From Alcaligenaceae bacterium (GTDB taxonomy: Bacteria; Pseudomonadota; Gammaproteobacteria; Burkholderiales; Burkholderiaceae_B): a stretch of DNA of 64,000 nucleotides. The stretch covers positions 247,036-311,035 of the forward strand of contig JACCER010000003.1 of NCBI GenBank assembly GCA_013416445.1, written 5' to 3'. Within the stretch, counting starts at the first letter, position 1, and the number at the start of each line of letters is the position of its first letter. Positions 35,536-43,957 of the stretch are shown here, piece by piece. Under the pieces are notes generated by a model. That model worked only from the letters and a program-made list of their open reading frames with translations. It made no database searches and was not told the origin of the DNA. The translations under genes were made by a program, and so were the position numbers.

Positions 35536-35784
35536 TTAATCACCAAAGACCTCGTCCAGCGTTGCCGCATCCAAAAGATTCAACGACCAGGTTTCCAGTT
35601 GGGCGGGAGTCGCGGTTTGAATGCGTTGCTGCAGGCTTGCTGGCAACGGTCCAAACCTATGGGTAAGCAGGCGTAGCAACAGACCAGATTCTCCCTTTTC
35701 TATTCCACGCGCCTCACCCCTGGCTTCGCCTCGCGCTTCACCTCTTGCTTCACTCCGACGTTCTATGCTGGTTACGTATGCCAC
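35536..35784 (-). CDS. Predicted internal C-terminal product of Rpn copy C (RpnS-like antitoxin)
   Basis: In-frame GTG (codon 262 of the large protein) has AGGAG six bases upstream (AGGAGAATAGCGTG). The product is 82 residues: MAYVTSIERRS, four EARG units, IEKGESGLLLRLLTHRFG, then the common tail. Its middle differs from copies A/B and D/E, so it might neutralise only its own toxin. Confidence 0.6.
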   Translation of the reverse strand: MAYVTSIERRSEARGEARGEARGEARGIEKGESGLLLRLLTHRFGPLPASLQQRIQTATPAQLETWSLNLLDAATLDEVFGD

Positions 35785-36567
35785 GCTATTCTCCTGTTCC
35801 ATTTGCGCCACGGCCTGCTCAAAATCAGCGTCCAGTTCTTCAGGCAGGGCCATCATCCAATCGATAAGACGCAGCACTTGCACCACATCTTGTTCAGTGT
35901 ATTGATACCGGTACATTAACCGCGTAATTTGCGTTTTGGATGCCAGCCGCTGCATGCCTTGCCCACGGGTTTTCTGCGCGCTTAATTGCGCCATGACTAC
36001 CAGGGCAAAAGGGTTGCTTGCGGCTTGCCGTTCTAGCTGGCTCCAACATGCCAGCCAGTTGGCTAAGTGTACGACAGGAAAGCGAAAATGCACACTGGTG
36101 CTGGCTGCGCTGCCCTCGGAGTACACCAGGTGCGTATCCGATGCCGCGCTTTCAGTCAGCACCCCCAGGCTGTGGATAGCTATGGGCTGTCTTGCGCCCG
36201 TTTTGCCTATTATTCTTTTCAGGAAGTTATCGCGAATGCGATAGGAATACTCGTACATCCGTTCGCTGAATTCAGCCAGCGACACTGCGCTAATCACCCC
36301 ACCCTGGATTTCGATATGGATAAGAAGATATAGCAGCTTACGGCTTTTGCTGTGCACCCGGACCAGCTTATCGACGTAGCGCCGGCCGTTGTTCCCGCCT
36401 CGGCGTAAGGCTTGCAGTTCCTTATCCAGGAATACTGGCGGGTGACGCCAGTCTATTTGCTGATGCAACCACGGCGCAAGCAGTTGCAAAAAGCCTTCGA
36501 AGTAAAAGCTTAACGCGTCTTTCCAGGGGCTATCGAAGTCGGCGGGCGGGGTAGCGGCTGCGGCCAT
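35536..36567 (-). CDS. Rpn family recombination-promoting nuclease / putative toxin, copy C
   Basis: A full-length 343-residue member of the Rpn (YhgA-like, transposase_31) family. Start MAAAATPP at 36567 is preferred over an upstream TTG frame because it has AAGGA ten bases before and opens the conserved domain (FDSPWKDALSFYFEGFL). Candidate PD-(D/E)XK residues are Asp66 (YVDKLVRV), Glu86 and Gln88 (HIEIQ). A long helical part follows, then four EARG units at about 271-288 and a DUF4351-like C-terminal domain. Rpn proteins are DNA nucleases that promote RecA-independent recombination and act as phage-defence toxins in E. coli. Sits between REP elements. Confidence 0.85.
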   Translation of the reverse strand: MAAAATPPADFDSPWKDALSFYFEGFLQLLAPWLHQQIDWRHPPVFLDKELQALRRGGNNGRRYVDKLVRVHSKSRKLLYLLIHIEIQGGVISAVSLAEFSERMYEYSYRIRDNFLKRIIGKTGARQPIAIHSLGVLTESAASDTHLVYSEGSAASTSVHFRFPVVHLANWLACWSQLERQAASNPFALVVMAQLSAQKTRGQGMQRLASKTQITRLMYRYQYTEQDVVQVLRLIDWMMALPEELDADFEQAVAQMEQENSVAYVTSIERRSEARGEARGEARGEARGIEKGESGLLLRLLTHRFGPLPASLQQRIQTATPAQLETWSLNLLDAATLDEVFGD

Positions 36568-36696
36568 GGGCGGGGCGTCCTTAACAAAGCCAAGTATGAA
36601 AGGCTTACTGTAAGGGTTGCCCCTGTTGAGGGATAGTTGGTGTGCAAGGGAATGTCTGTTGTGGGAAATACGTGCTGCGATGGGTGTCAAATTACG

Positions 36697-36731
36697 CTTG
36701 TGGCTTGTGGCTTGTGTCTTCTGTCTTATGT
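36697..36731. repeat. Heptamer repeat upstream of Rpn copy C (5 units, degenerate)
   Basis: Units CTTGTGG, CTTGTGG, CTTGTGT, CTTCTGT, CTTATGT. It lies just upstream (in gene direction) of a TTGACA that may be a -35 box, so repeat number could affect transcription. Confidence 0.7.
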
Positions 36732-36748
36732 GGCGGTAGCGTTGTTTG

Positions 36749-36780
36749 CCGGATTACGCGCCGGGCGGCGCCAATCCGAC
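36749..36780. repeat. REP-like palindrome, right border of Rpn copy C
   Basis: GCCGGATTACGCGCC, then GGCGCCAATCCGAC. Confidence 0.75.
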
Positions 36781-36819
36781 CTGCGAACCCCAAACTAGCG
36801 GTCGGCAATATTGCGGGCG

Positions 36820-38310
36820 TTATACCTTGGTATCCCGTCCTTCCCAGTAAGCCGACCGTAATTTGCGTTTTAATACTTTTCCGCTGTCGTCTCTGGGCAG
36901 GCTGCTGCGTAACTCAAACAGGCGCGGAATTTTATAGCGGGCCATACGGGATTCAAGCCATGGCTTCAGGTCGTTGAACTGGATGTCGCTATCGGCTTTG
37001 GGCTGTATCAACGCTAAAAGACGCTCACCGTATTCCGCATCGGGAACTCCTATCACCACGCAATCGGCAACGCCTGGGTATTGAAAAATATGCTGTTCGA
37101 TTTCAGCAGGATAAATATTGACGCCGCCCGATATCACCATATCGGATTCGCGGTCGCAGACATATAAATACCCTTGTTCGTCGACCAGCCCCAGATCCCC
37201 CAGGCCTATCAGCCCTTCATGCTCGATCTCGGTGCGTGCCTGGGGGTTGCCTCGATAGCTGAAGTCGGCATAGGCCGGTTGGCGCACAAAAATTCGCCCG
37301 ACAGTGCCTGGTTTGCATTCCACCCCTTGTTCGTCGTAAATACGGACTGTGGCCTCAGCCAAAGGCCGACCCACGCTGCCGGGGCGCTCCAGCGCTTCTT
37401 GCGAGTTGATAAGTGTTACCAGGCCGGCTTCGCTGGATGCATAGGTTTCGTAGATAACGGGGCCAAACCAGGCGATCATGGCGCGTTTGGTCTCGGTGGG
37501 GCAAGGCGAACCCGTGGATACAACAAACTTCAATGAGGACACGTCATAAGCCAGGCGTTCGTGTTCAGGCAAAGCCAGCAAGCGGGTATACATGATGGGA
37601 ACCATATAGACCGCTTCTATCTTGTGTTCCTGGATCAGGCCAAGAATTTGGCGAGGGTCGAATCGTTCTGTGACGACGAATAAACTGGCTTTTCTCAGGG
37701 CAACCTGTGTATACAGGCTGGGTGCGCTGTGATAAATAGGCGCCGACAGCAATACCCGCGAGCCTTCGGCCACGCCGTAGGCCTGGTTGATCACGGTGTC
37801 GGCAGTCTGCTGGCGCTCTTGCAGTTCTTCCATGGGAAATGGATGGCGCATCACGCCCTTGGGCCGACCCGTCGTACCCGATGTGTAGGCCATGTGTCCG
37901 CGCGGCGCGACAGCGGGGCCGGTATAAGGAGGCTGGCTGTCTCTCCAGGTGGTGTAGCTATGCGCCCCTTCGTCCTGGTCTACCAGCAATACGGGTAGCG
38001 ATGGGGGCAGGGCCTCGGCAACACTTGCGTAAAGCTGGCTGTCGGAAATAAATATCTTGGCGCCGCTGTCTTGCACCAAATAGGCGACTTCAGCGGCGGT
38101 AAAGTGCCAGTTGATAGGGCAGTAGTAGCAGCCCAAACGCCGTACGCCCTGAATGATTTCCAGGTAGGGCATGCTGTTGCGCAGCATGACGGCTACGATG
38201 TCGCCCTCGAGCAGGCCAGCGCTGGCGAACCCGCTTGCAAGCTGGTCGGCACGGGCGCCGAGTTGCTCACGAGAAAGTTCGGTCCCGCTGGCGAGTATTC
38301 GCCCATTCAT
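36820..38310 (-). CDS. Acyl-CoA ligase (AMP-forming)
   Basis: A 496-residue ANL enzyme. P-loop YTSGTTGRPKGVM near 135, YASSEAG near 288, GDLGLVDEQGYLYV and DMVISGGVNIYPAEIE in the hinge, and catalytic Lys in DDSGKVLKRKL. The start overlaps the end of the upstream SDR gene by four bases, so the two are translationally coupled. It activates a carboxylic acid for the reductase's pathway. Confidence 0.92.
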   Translation of the reverse strand: MNGRILASGTELSREQLGARADQLASGFASAGLLEGDIVAVMLRNSMPYLEIIQGVRRLGCYYCPINWHFTAAEVAYLVQDSGAKIFISDSQLYASVAEALPPSLPVLLVDQDEGAHSYTTWRDSQPPYTGPAVAPRGHMAYTSGTTGRPKGVMRHPFPMEELQERQQTADTVINQAYGVAEGSRVLLSAPIYHSAPSLYTQVALRKASLFVVTERFDPRQILGLIQEHKIEAVYMVPIMYTRLLALPEHERLAYDVSSLKFVVSTGSPCPTETKRAMIAWFGPVIYETYASSEAGLVTLINSQEALERPGSVGRPLAEATVRIYDEQGVECKPGTVGRIFVRQPAYADFSYRGNPQARTEIEHEGLIGLGDLGLVDEQGYLYVCDRESDMVISGGVNIYPAEIEQHIFQYPGVADCVVIGVPDAEYGERLLALIQPKADSDIQFNDLKPWLESRMARYKIPRLFELRSSLPRDDSGKVLKRKLRSAYWEGRDTKV

Positions 38311-39209
38311 GCCTTTTTTCCTACCGTACGGGCCGCCTTGTCGTCGGCGGTGCGTTCTGCCGATGCTGCTCGGGCTGCTTCCCAGTCGGCATCAGACCAT
38401 CCGGCATACTCTTTGAAGTAGGCGCCATTGGCCATCCAGTCGGCGCCATCCAGGGCGATCGTTTGCCCGTTGATCCAGGAGTTTTCAGATGTCAGCAAGA
38501 AGGCCGCAAGATCGCCGATGTCTTTGGCCGTGCCTAGCCTGCGCATAGGGTTTTGATCCACCAGGGCTTGCTGGTTGTGGTCTTTGGGGCGCAAACGGGC
38601 CATGGCACCTTCGGTCGGGATCACCCCCGGGGCAATGGCGTTCAACCGTATGTTGTGGCGTCCCCATTCAACCGCCAGCGATTTGGTCATGGCGTCGATG
38701 CCGGCTTTGGACATCGCCGAGGGTACGACAAAGGGCGAGCCCGTCCAGATCCAGGGAACCAGTATCGATATCACCGACCCTTCTCGGCCAGTTGTTATCC
38801 AGCGCTTGCCCACCGCCTGGGTCACATAGAACGTGCCTCGGAAGACGATATCAGAGATGGCGTTGAAGCCGCGGGTCGACAAGGATTCGGTCCGGCTGAT
38901 GAAGTTGCCGGCCGCGTTGTTGATAAGGCCATCTATACCACCGTGTTGTGACCAGATGGTGTCTATCATGGACTCGACGGTGACGGCGTCCCGTATGTCG
39001 AGCTCGTGCGCGTAGGCGTCAACCCCGTATTTGTCGTGTAATGCAGTGGCGGCGTTTTCCACCACTTGCCCGCGCCGGCCACATAAATGGATAGTGGCTC
39101 CTAGCATGGCCAGTTGTTCGGCCATGGCGTAACCCAAACCGGTGGCTCCCCCCGTTACAAGTATGCTTTTACCTTTGAATAAATTGGGGCGTAAGGTGCT
39201 GGCTTGCAT
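38307..39209 (-). CDS. SDR of the 2,4-dienoyl-CoA reductase type
   Basis: A 300-residue paralogue of the protein at 21601-22497, with TGGATGLG near 21, NNAAGNFISRTE and PSAMSKAG in place of Y-x3-K. Long identical stretches (SKAGIDAMTKSLA) show common origin. It is coupled to an acyl-CoA ligase, the same pairing as at 21.6-24.1 kb, so the module was duplicated and moved, or gained twice. Confidence 0.88.
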   Translation of the reverse strand: MQASTLRPNLFKGKSILVTGGATGLGYAMAEQLAMLGATIHLCGRRGQVVENAATALHDKYGVDAYAHELDIRDAVTVESMIDTIWSQHGGIDGLINNAAGNFISRTESLSTRGFNAISDIVFRGTFYVTQAVGKRWITTGREGSVISILVPWIWTGSPFVVPSAMSKAGIDAMTKSLAVEWGRHNIRLNAIAPGVIPTEGAMARLRPKDHNQQALVDQNPMRRLGTAKDIGDLAAFLLTSENSWINGQTIALDGADWMANGAYFKEYAGWSDADWEAARAASAERTADDKAARTVGKKA

Positions 39210-39250
39210 TTGTTGTCTCCTGTGAATGACACATTGCGTATGGTTGTTAT

Positions 39251-39284
39251 GTAGGCCGGATTAGCGCGAAGTGCGTAATCCGAC
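39251..39284. repeat. REP-like palindrome
   Basis: GTAGGCCGGATTAGCGCG, then GTGCGTAATCCGAC, between convergent-end and start regions of neighbouring genes. Confidence 0.75.
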
Positions 39285-39331
39285 AAGCAACCCCCTAACT
39301 ATACAAGCACAGCATAATTCAACGCCAACTG

Positions 39332-40408
39332 CTATGACTCCCTATCCAGCAATTTGCGCTTGCGCTCCACCCCCCATCTATAACCCGACACATTCCCATC
39401 GCTACGCACGACCCGATGACACGGAATGGCCACCGCCAGATGATTCGCGCCACATGCCTGGGCCACCGCCCGCACAGCTTTGGGCATGCCGATACGTTGC
39501 GCGATCTCGGCATAACTGGCGGTGTCGCCGACAGGAATTTCGCGTAGCGCCTGCCATACTCTTTCCTGGAACGCCGTGCCTTGCACATCTAGGGGCAAGT
39601 CCAGGCCCAGGGCGGGCTTTTCAACCAGCCCCACCACCTTGGCAACCACCGCTTCAAAATCTTTGTCGGCGCCTATCAGGTGGGCCTTGGGGAACTGGTC
39701 TTGAAGGTCGCGCGTTAATTGATCGGGGTCGTCGCCCAGCAAGATGGCGCACACGCCGCGTTGGCTTTGGGCGACAAGAATCGAGCCTAGCGAACACTCG
39801 CCGACAGCAAAGTGAATTTGCGTATTTGTGCCGCCGGCCCGATAGTCTTTGGGGCGCATGCCCAGCCTGTCATTGGCCGCTACGTAAAAGCGGCTGTTGG
39901 AGTTGAAGCCCGCTTCGTAGATGGCGTTGGTGATGGATGCCTTGCCGTTCAATTCGCTGCGGATTTTGCGTGCGCGCTGGGCATCGGCATAGGCTTTGGG
40001 AGTCAGGCCGGTGGCGGTCTTGAACAGACGATGAAAATGGTAACGGCTGATTCCTGCTCGTTGGGCCAGTTCTTCAAGAGTCGGCGATTTTTCGATGGTT
40101 GCAATGTAGCGGCAGGCGTCGGCGACCAGTGCCGCATGTCGGGCTGCTACCGTGGTTTGGTCTGCTGCGCTGCGACGGCTGGGCCGATAACCCGCTGCCT
40201 GGGCTGCTTCCGGGGTGTCGAAGAACTCGACATTTCCGGCTTTGGGCAGGCGCGCCAAACTGCTGGGCCGGCAATAGATGCCGGTGGTTTTTACGGCATA
40301 TACAAACTGTTGGTCGGCGCTGGCATCGCGGGCGACGACGGCAGCCCAGCGCGGGTCGCGCTCAGTGGCGAGAGGTGGGTTCAGGCCAGAAGAAATTGCG
40401 GTTTTCAT
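39332..40408 (-). CDS. Ada-like regulator / O6-methylguanine-DNA methyltransferase with degenerate Zn site
   Basis: A 358-residue protein with Ada layout: N-terminal methyl-phosphotriester domain (15-85), AraC-type DNA-binding domain (about 95-190) and C-terminal MGMT domain with acceptor Cys330 in IPCHRV. In E. coli Ada four Cys bind Zn and one of them takes the methyl group from phosphotriesters. Here Cys46 (IYCRPS) is kept, but the other three positions read Ser50, Ser77 and Ser80. The MGMT function looks intact. The methyl-triggered switch to activator should be lost or work without Zn. Confidence 0.9.
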   Translation of the reverse strand: MKTAISSGLNPPLATERDPRWAAVVARDASADQQFVYAVKTTGIYCRPSSLARLPKAGNVEFFDTPEAAQAAGYRPSRRSAADQTTVAARHAALVADACRYIATIEKSPTLEELAQRAGISRYHFHRLFKTATGLTPKAYADAQRARKIRSELNGKASITNAIYEAGFNSNSRFYVAANDRLGMRPKDYRAGGTNTQIHFAVGECSLGSILVAQSQRGVCAILLGDDPDQLTRDLQDQFPKAHLIGADKDFEAVVAKVVGLVEKPALGLDLPLDVQGTAFQERVWQALREIPVGDTASYAEIAQRIGMPKAVRAVAQACGANHLAVAIPCHRVVRSDGNVSGYRWGVERKRKLLDRES

Positions 40409-40513
40409 GGCTTAGCCTTGCAAAGTCGTTTGATGACCTTACTGTAAAGGATGAAGCAGTAAAGAACACCCCGACTCTTGCTTTTGAATTTTATACCTGG
40501 CTGGTGGAAGCGA

Positions 40514-41362
40514 CTACTGTTCAAACACCAAAATAACACCACTTGCATGCCCTGCCGGCACGGTGACCGAACCTGCCGTCACCACCGCATTGCCGCCAGC
40601 AGCGCGTGCCGCCGCGTTCAGGTCTTGTGTCTTCAGCACCAAGGCTACAGCCCCTTCGTTGGGTAGCGTATCGTGACTGACCGAAGGGTGGCGCGCAAGA
40701 AACGCAGCCTTCGTCAGGAATACAAATTCTCCGCGCCCAGCCGCCGTGGCGACATGCATGCCGTCTTTGCCTGGCTGTGCTTGCCCATCGATAAGCTGCG
40801 CCAGTTGCAAGGCAGTAGCGCCAGGGTCGGGTGCAATGATTTCAATACGCAAAATACCCGTTGCCATATTGGCGTGCTGTTGCAAGTGGGGCAGCCAGAC
40901 CGTGTCCCGGGTATGGTGCTGGCAGGCAAATATACGCAAATCGGCGGGGTGCTGGTTGGCTGGCCAGTGGAATACGCTGAATGCCGCTACGCTTGATTTG
41001 CCGTCGGGCATAGTGACGGGGCGGCTGAATTCGACTGGGTCTTGTATTTCAAGGCCAAGGTCCCGTAAGGCGGCAACCCCGGCTGCCGCATTATTGGTGG
41101 TGAAGGCAGCGCGTTCAATGCCGCTGCCGCGCCGCTCAAGAAAAGCCAGGCTGGGTGTGTTCAGGTCTGTGGCCTGCAGCACGCCCAACAGTTCAAGGTA
41201 ATCGTTGCCCAGCATAATGGTGTAGTTGCCCGTGCCTATATGGGCGCTGTGCGTGCCGCGTGGCGACAAGGTAAACCCCAGCGCAAGCCATTGCGCAGCG
41301 GCCAAGTCAAGATCCTGGGTCAAAATAACAATGTGGTCCAGCCCCTCTAGGCTTTTGAGCAT
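40514..41362 (-). CDS. Glyoxalase/VOC-superfamily protein
   Basis: A 282-residue protein opening LEGLDHIVILTQDLDLAAAQW, the start of a glyoxalase-like (Glyoxalase_3) domain, with a second betaalphabetabetabeta unit in the C-half. His13 is a likely metal ligand. Function is unassigned; VOC proteins include dioxygenases, epimerases and resistance proteins. It is a single gene between the alkylation-repair genes. Confidence 0.82.
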   Translation of the reverse strand: MLKSLEGLDHIVILTQDLDLAAAQWLALGFTLSPRGTHSAHIGTGNYTIMLGNDYLELLGVLQATDLNTPSLAFLERRGSGIERAAFTTNNAAAGVAALRDLGLEIQDPVEFSRPVTMPDGKSSVAAFSVFHWPANQHPADLRIFACQHHTRDTVWLPHLQQHANMATGILRIEIIAPDPGATALQLAQLIDGQAQPGKDGMHVATAAGRGEFVFLTKAAFLARHPSVSHDTLPNEGAVALVLKTQDLNAAARAAGGNAVVTAGSVTVPAGHASGVILVFEQ

Positions 41363-41423
41363 GGAATGCCTCCTGGTTTTAATTCCATTTTTATACTACA
41401 CGTACGCCTTGACCTGTTGCTTG

Positions 41424-41452
41424 CTGGATTATGCGTTTTGCACTAATCCGAC
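41424..41452. repeat. REP-like palindrome
   Basis: GCTGGATTATGCG, then GCACTAATCCGAC, just after the alkA-type gene's stop region and before the VOC gene start. Confidence 0.65.
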
Positions 41453-41465
41453 CAAGCCCCCATAA

Positions 41466-42101
41466 TTACCGCGCCGGCAGCCGCCACAAATACCACGCAG
41501 CCATGGTCCGGTAGGGGCTCCAGGCCCGCCCGATTTCCAGCATTTGCTTGCGGGTTGGCGCGGTTTCCAGCCCTTTTAACCGCTTATAACCCTCGCGCAC
41601 CGCAAAGTCGTCAACCGGCAGGATATCCGACCGTTCCAGGCTGTAGATCAGGAACATTTCCACGGTCCAGCGGCCCACGCCGCGCAGGGTGGTCAGGCGA
41701 TCTATCAGGGCTTCGTCCGGCAGGGCCAGCGCTTCCTGGCGAGTGGGCACGACGCCGTCTAGAGTGGCTTGCGCTATGCCTCGTATGCTGACCAGCTTGG
41801 CTGAAGACAAGCCACAGGCGCGTTGCTGTTCCGGGTCGCTGGCCAGCAGTTGTTGTGCAGTGGGGAAGTGCGTTTCCGGATACAGTGCCAGCAGCCGTCC
41901 CAGTATGGCTTCGGCTGCCTTCGCATGCAGTTGCTGGTAGGCAATGGCCCGGATCAGGGCTTCGTAGGGTTCGCGCGCCGGCGTGGCCGCATGCAGGCAA
42001 GGCCCGATGTCGGCAACATGCCTGGCCCAGTCGGCATCCAGCCCGGCCAGAAAGCGCTCGGCTGACTGATAAGCCGCCGGTGAGAGATCTGCATAAATCA
42101 T
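41466..42101 (-). CDS. alkA: DNA-3-methyladenine glycosylase II
   Basis: A 211-residue HhH-GPD glycosylase. The helix-hairpin-helix is LRGVGRWTVEMF (139-150) and the catalytic Asp165 lies in LPVDDFAV. It removes alkylated bases to start base-excision repair. It lacks the N-terminal domain of E. coli AlkA, as do most short forms. The start ATG overlaps the stop of the Ogt gene by one base (TAATG), so the pair is an operon. A longer frame upstream overlaps Ogt and is rejected. Confidence 0.92.
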   Translation of the reverse strand: MIYADLSPAAYQSAERFLAGLDADWARHVADIGPCLHAATPAREPYEALIRAIAYQQLHAKAAEAILGRLLALYPETHFPTAQQLLASDPEQQRACGLSSAKLVSIRGIAQATLDGVVPTRQEALALPDEALIDRLTTLRGVGRWTVEMFLIYSLERSDILPVDDFAVREGYKRLKGLETAPTRKQMLEIGRAWSPYRTMAAWYLWRLPAR

Positions 42102-42637
42102 TAAGCCCCCGTCAAGCGCGCCAGGCCGTACTTGTGGTGTTCGGCGCCTTCGTGTGCCAGCAGCCAACGCTTGCGTTCCAGCCCCCAGGCATAGCCGCGC
42201 AGATCGCCGTTTTTGGCCACCACACGGTGGCACGGCACAATAATGGCGACAGGGTTGGAAGCGTTGATGCCGCCCACCATGCGCGCCGCCTTGGGCCGGC
42301 CAAGTTGGGCGGCCAGTTCACTGTAACTTAACACATGGCCAGGTGGAATCTGCCTGAGAGCAGCCCAGGCCTGCTGCTGGAGAGCACTGCCGTTATTGGC
42401 CACGGCAATGTCGTCCAGCGCATGCAGATCGCCTGAAAAATAGCGCTGCAGCCTGGTTGCTACATCGCTATTTTGGGCGCTATCGCGTAATTCATAGTTG
42501 CCATAATGCAGATGCAGCAGACGATGCAAATGAGCCTGGTAACCTTCAAAGTCCAGTGCCCGTACACAGCCTGCTTCGTCGGTGACCAGCAGCATATCGC
42601 CTATGGGGGATGCAAGCTTGCGTTGTAGCAGTTTCAT
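42101..42637 (-). CDS. ogt: Methylated-DNA--protein-cysteine methyltransferase
   Basis: A 178-residue MGMT with acceptor Cys136 in IVPCHRV and the Arg-finger-like GRPKAARMVGG before it. It removes methyl groups from O6-methylguanine in a suicide reaction. ATG 42637 is supported by GGAG eight bases upstream. It is first in a two-gene operon with the alkA-type glycosylase, close to the Ada-like gene. Confidence 0.92.
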   Translation of the reverse strand: MKLLQRKLASPIGDMLLVTDEAGCVRALDFEGYQAHLHRLLHLHYGNYELRDSAQNSDVATRLQRYFSGDLHALDDIAVANNGSALQQQAWAALRQIPPGHVLSYSELAAQLGRPKAARMVGGINASNPVAIIVPCHRVVAKNGDLRGYAWGLERKRWLLAHEGAEHHKYGLARLTGA

Positions 42638-42876
42638 GGCGTGATCTCCGTTGCAAGGTGTTTTGATACCATGAAGTCTACGCAAGTCGCTGCTGGCAAG
42701 CACCCCGTCTTTTCAAAAGCACACGAAACCGGCCTCCCATTACGCTAGTAAGTATTTACACTTAGTATCTAAAGCAAATGGTTTGATATACATTAAAAAA
42801 AGGCGCAATTAGGCGCAGGTCGCAGCGTCAAGCAATCTATTGCAAGCCTGAATAATAGTTATTTAAAGGTCAACGC

Positions 42877-43500
42877 ATGGGTTCTATTCTGGTCATTACT
42901 GCTATACCTATAGCGCGTGCCGGGTTACGGATGATATTGCGCGAAAACGTGGGGGAACACATCCTGCACGAAGCGGGCAGCGTAAACGACGCGCTGGCCT
43001 GCACTGCCGAAAATCTGGCGCTAATCATTCTCGATCCTGAGTTGCCCGACATGAATCTGCTGGAATTTGTGGGGCACTTGCGTCGACAATCTGAACATAC
43101 CCCCATCCTGCTTTTCGGTGGGCGCAGCGCCGCCATGTTTGCGTCGCTGGCCATCAAGCTGGGCGCGGATGGCTATCTGGGCCGCATGAGCGACGAAAGA
43201 ACCATAGCTGCAGCCGTACTCACCATGTTAAGCGGCATGCAATGTTTTCCTCGGTACACGGGGCTGGATTTACTGTCGATCAGGATGCAAACCTTGTCCC
43301 CCAAGGAAATAGCCGTGCTGTTGCTGTTGCGCCAGGGCATGCGCAATAAAGATGTGGCGCGCAGGCTGTATCTCAGCGAAAAAACCATTAGCGCACACAA
43401 GCGCAACATCTTGTCCAAACTGGAAATCGACACTATTTCGGAAATTAATCAGCACGACCTGGTCATGAGCGGCTTGGGTCAACTACATGCCACGAATTAA
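42877..43500 (+). CDS. NarL/LuxR-type response regulator, atypical receiver
   Basis: A 207-residue protein: receiver domain 1-115, LuxR-type helix-turn-helix 139-190 (TLSPKEIAVLLLL, then VARRLYLSEKTISAHK). The phospho-acceptor Asp53 (LDPELPDM) is kept. The acidic pair that binds Mg2+ in normal receivers is TA (residues 8-9 in VITAIP), and the conserved Lys near 103 is Arg (YLGRM). It may therefore work without usual phosphorylation. It lies just upstream of the flp-tad locus in the same direction and is its likely regulator. Confidence 0.88.
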   Translation: MGSILVITAIPIARAGLRMILRENVGEHILHEAGSVNDALACTAENLALIILDPELPDMNLLEFVGHLRRQSEHTPILLFGGRSAAMFASLAIKLGADGYLGRMSDERTIAAAVLTMLSGMQCFPRYTGLDLLSIRMQTLSPKEIAVLLLLRQGMRNKDVARRLYLSEKTISAHKRNILSKLEIDTISEINQHDLVMSGLGQLHATN

Positions 43501-43772
43501 GCAAAATCAAATCTGCCGGGAAGGCGTAAGTACTAACTTGAATCTGAAAACAAGCTGAAAAACAGGTAGTTTTCTGTATGTAAATAAGAAAAAATCTTAG
43601 TTAATAGCAGTAAAAATTCGAATTTTCTGTTTTTAAATGCAACATGATTTTACGCAAGATATCGCGAGTAAGATAAATTTACCTCATGCGAAATAAGAGG
43701 CAAAACGCTGCAGCCATCAGGTTGTAGTGTATTTTTATCACGCTTTTTAGCGCGTAAATTCTGGAGACAGCT
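43501..43772 (+). promoter_or_regulatory. AT-rich flp promoter region with 14-bp palindrome
   Basis: The 272 bp before flp are markedly AT-rich compared with the neighbours. A perfect palindrome AAAATTCGAATTTT lies at 43613-43626 and is a candidate site for the upstream LuxR-type regulator. CTGGAG before the flp ATG is its ribosome site. No gene is seen here. Confidence 0.5.
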
Positions 43773-43946
43773 ATGCGTAAATTTATTCAATCTTTGGCCC
43801 GTGACGAAAGCGGTGTTACTGCGCTTGAATATGCGATTTTGGCGGGTATTGTCGTTGCAATATTAGCTTCTGTAGCAACATTATCTACGGATGTTGGCGC
43901 GAGGTTTGAAGCGCTTGTAGCCCATTTTACAGCTCCTACACCTTAA
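43773..43946 (+). CDS. flp: Flp-type pilin
   Basis: A 57-residue type IVb pilin prepilin. The cytoplasmic leader is followed by the processing site G-V-T-A-L-E-Y (Gly14), with Glu19 and Tyr20 as required by Flp pilins, then a hydrophobic helix to residue 37. The TadV peptidase is expected to cut after Gly14. It is the main subunit of the Tad pilus used in adhesion and biofilm. It was too short for simple ORF detection. Confidence 0.92.
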   Translation: MRKFIQSLARDESGVTALEYAILAGIVVAILASVATLSTDVGARFEALVAHFTAPTP

Positions 43947-43957
43947 GTTTGAAAATC

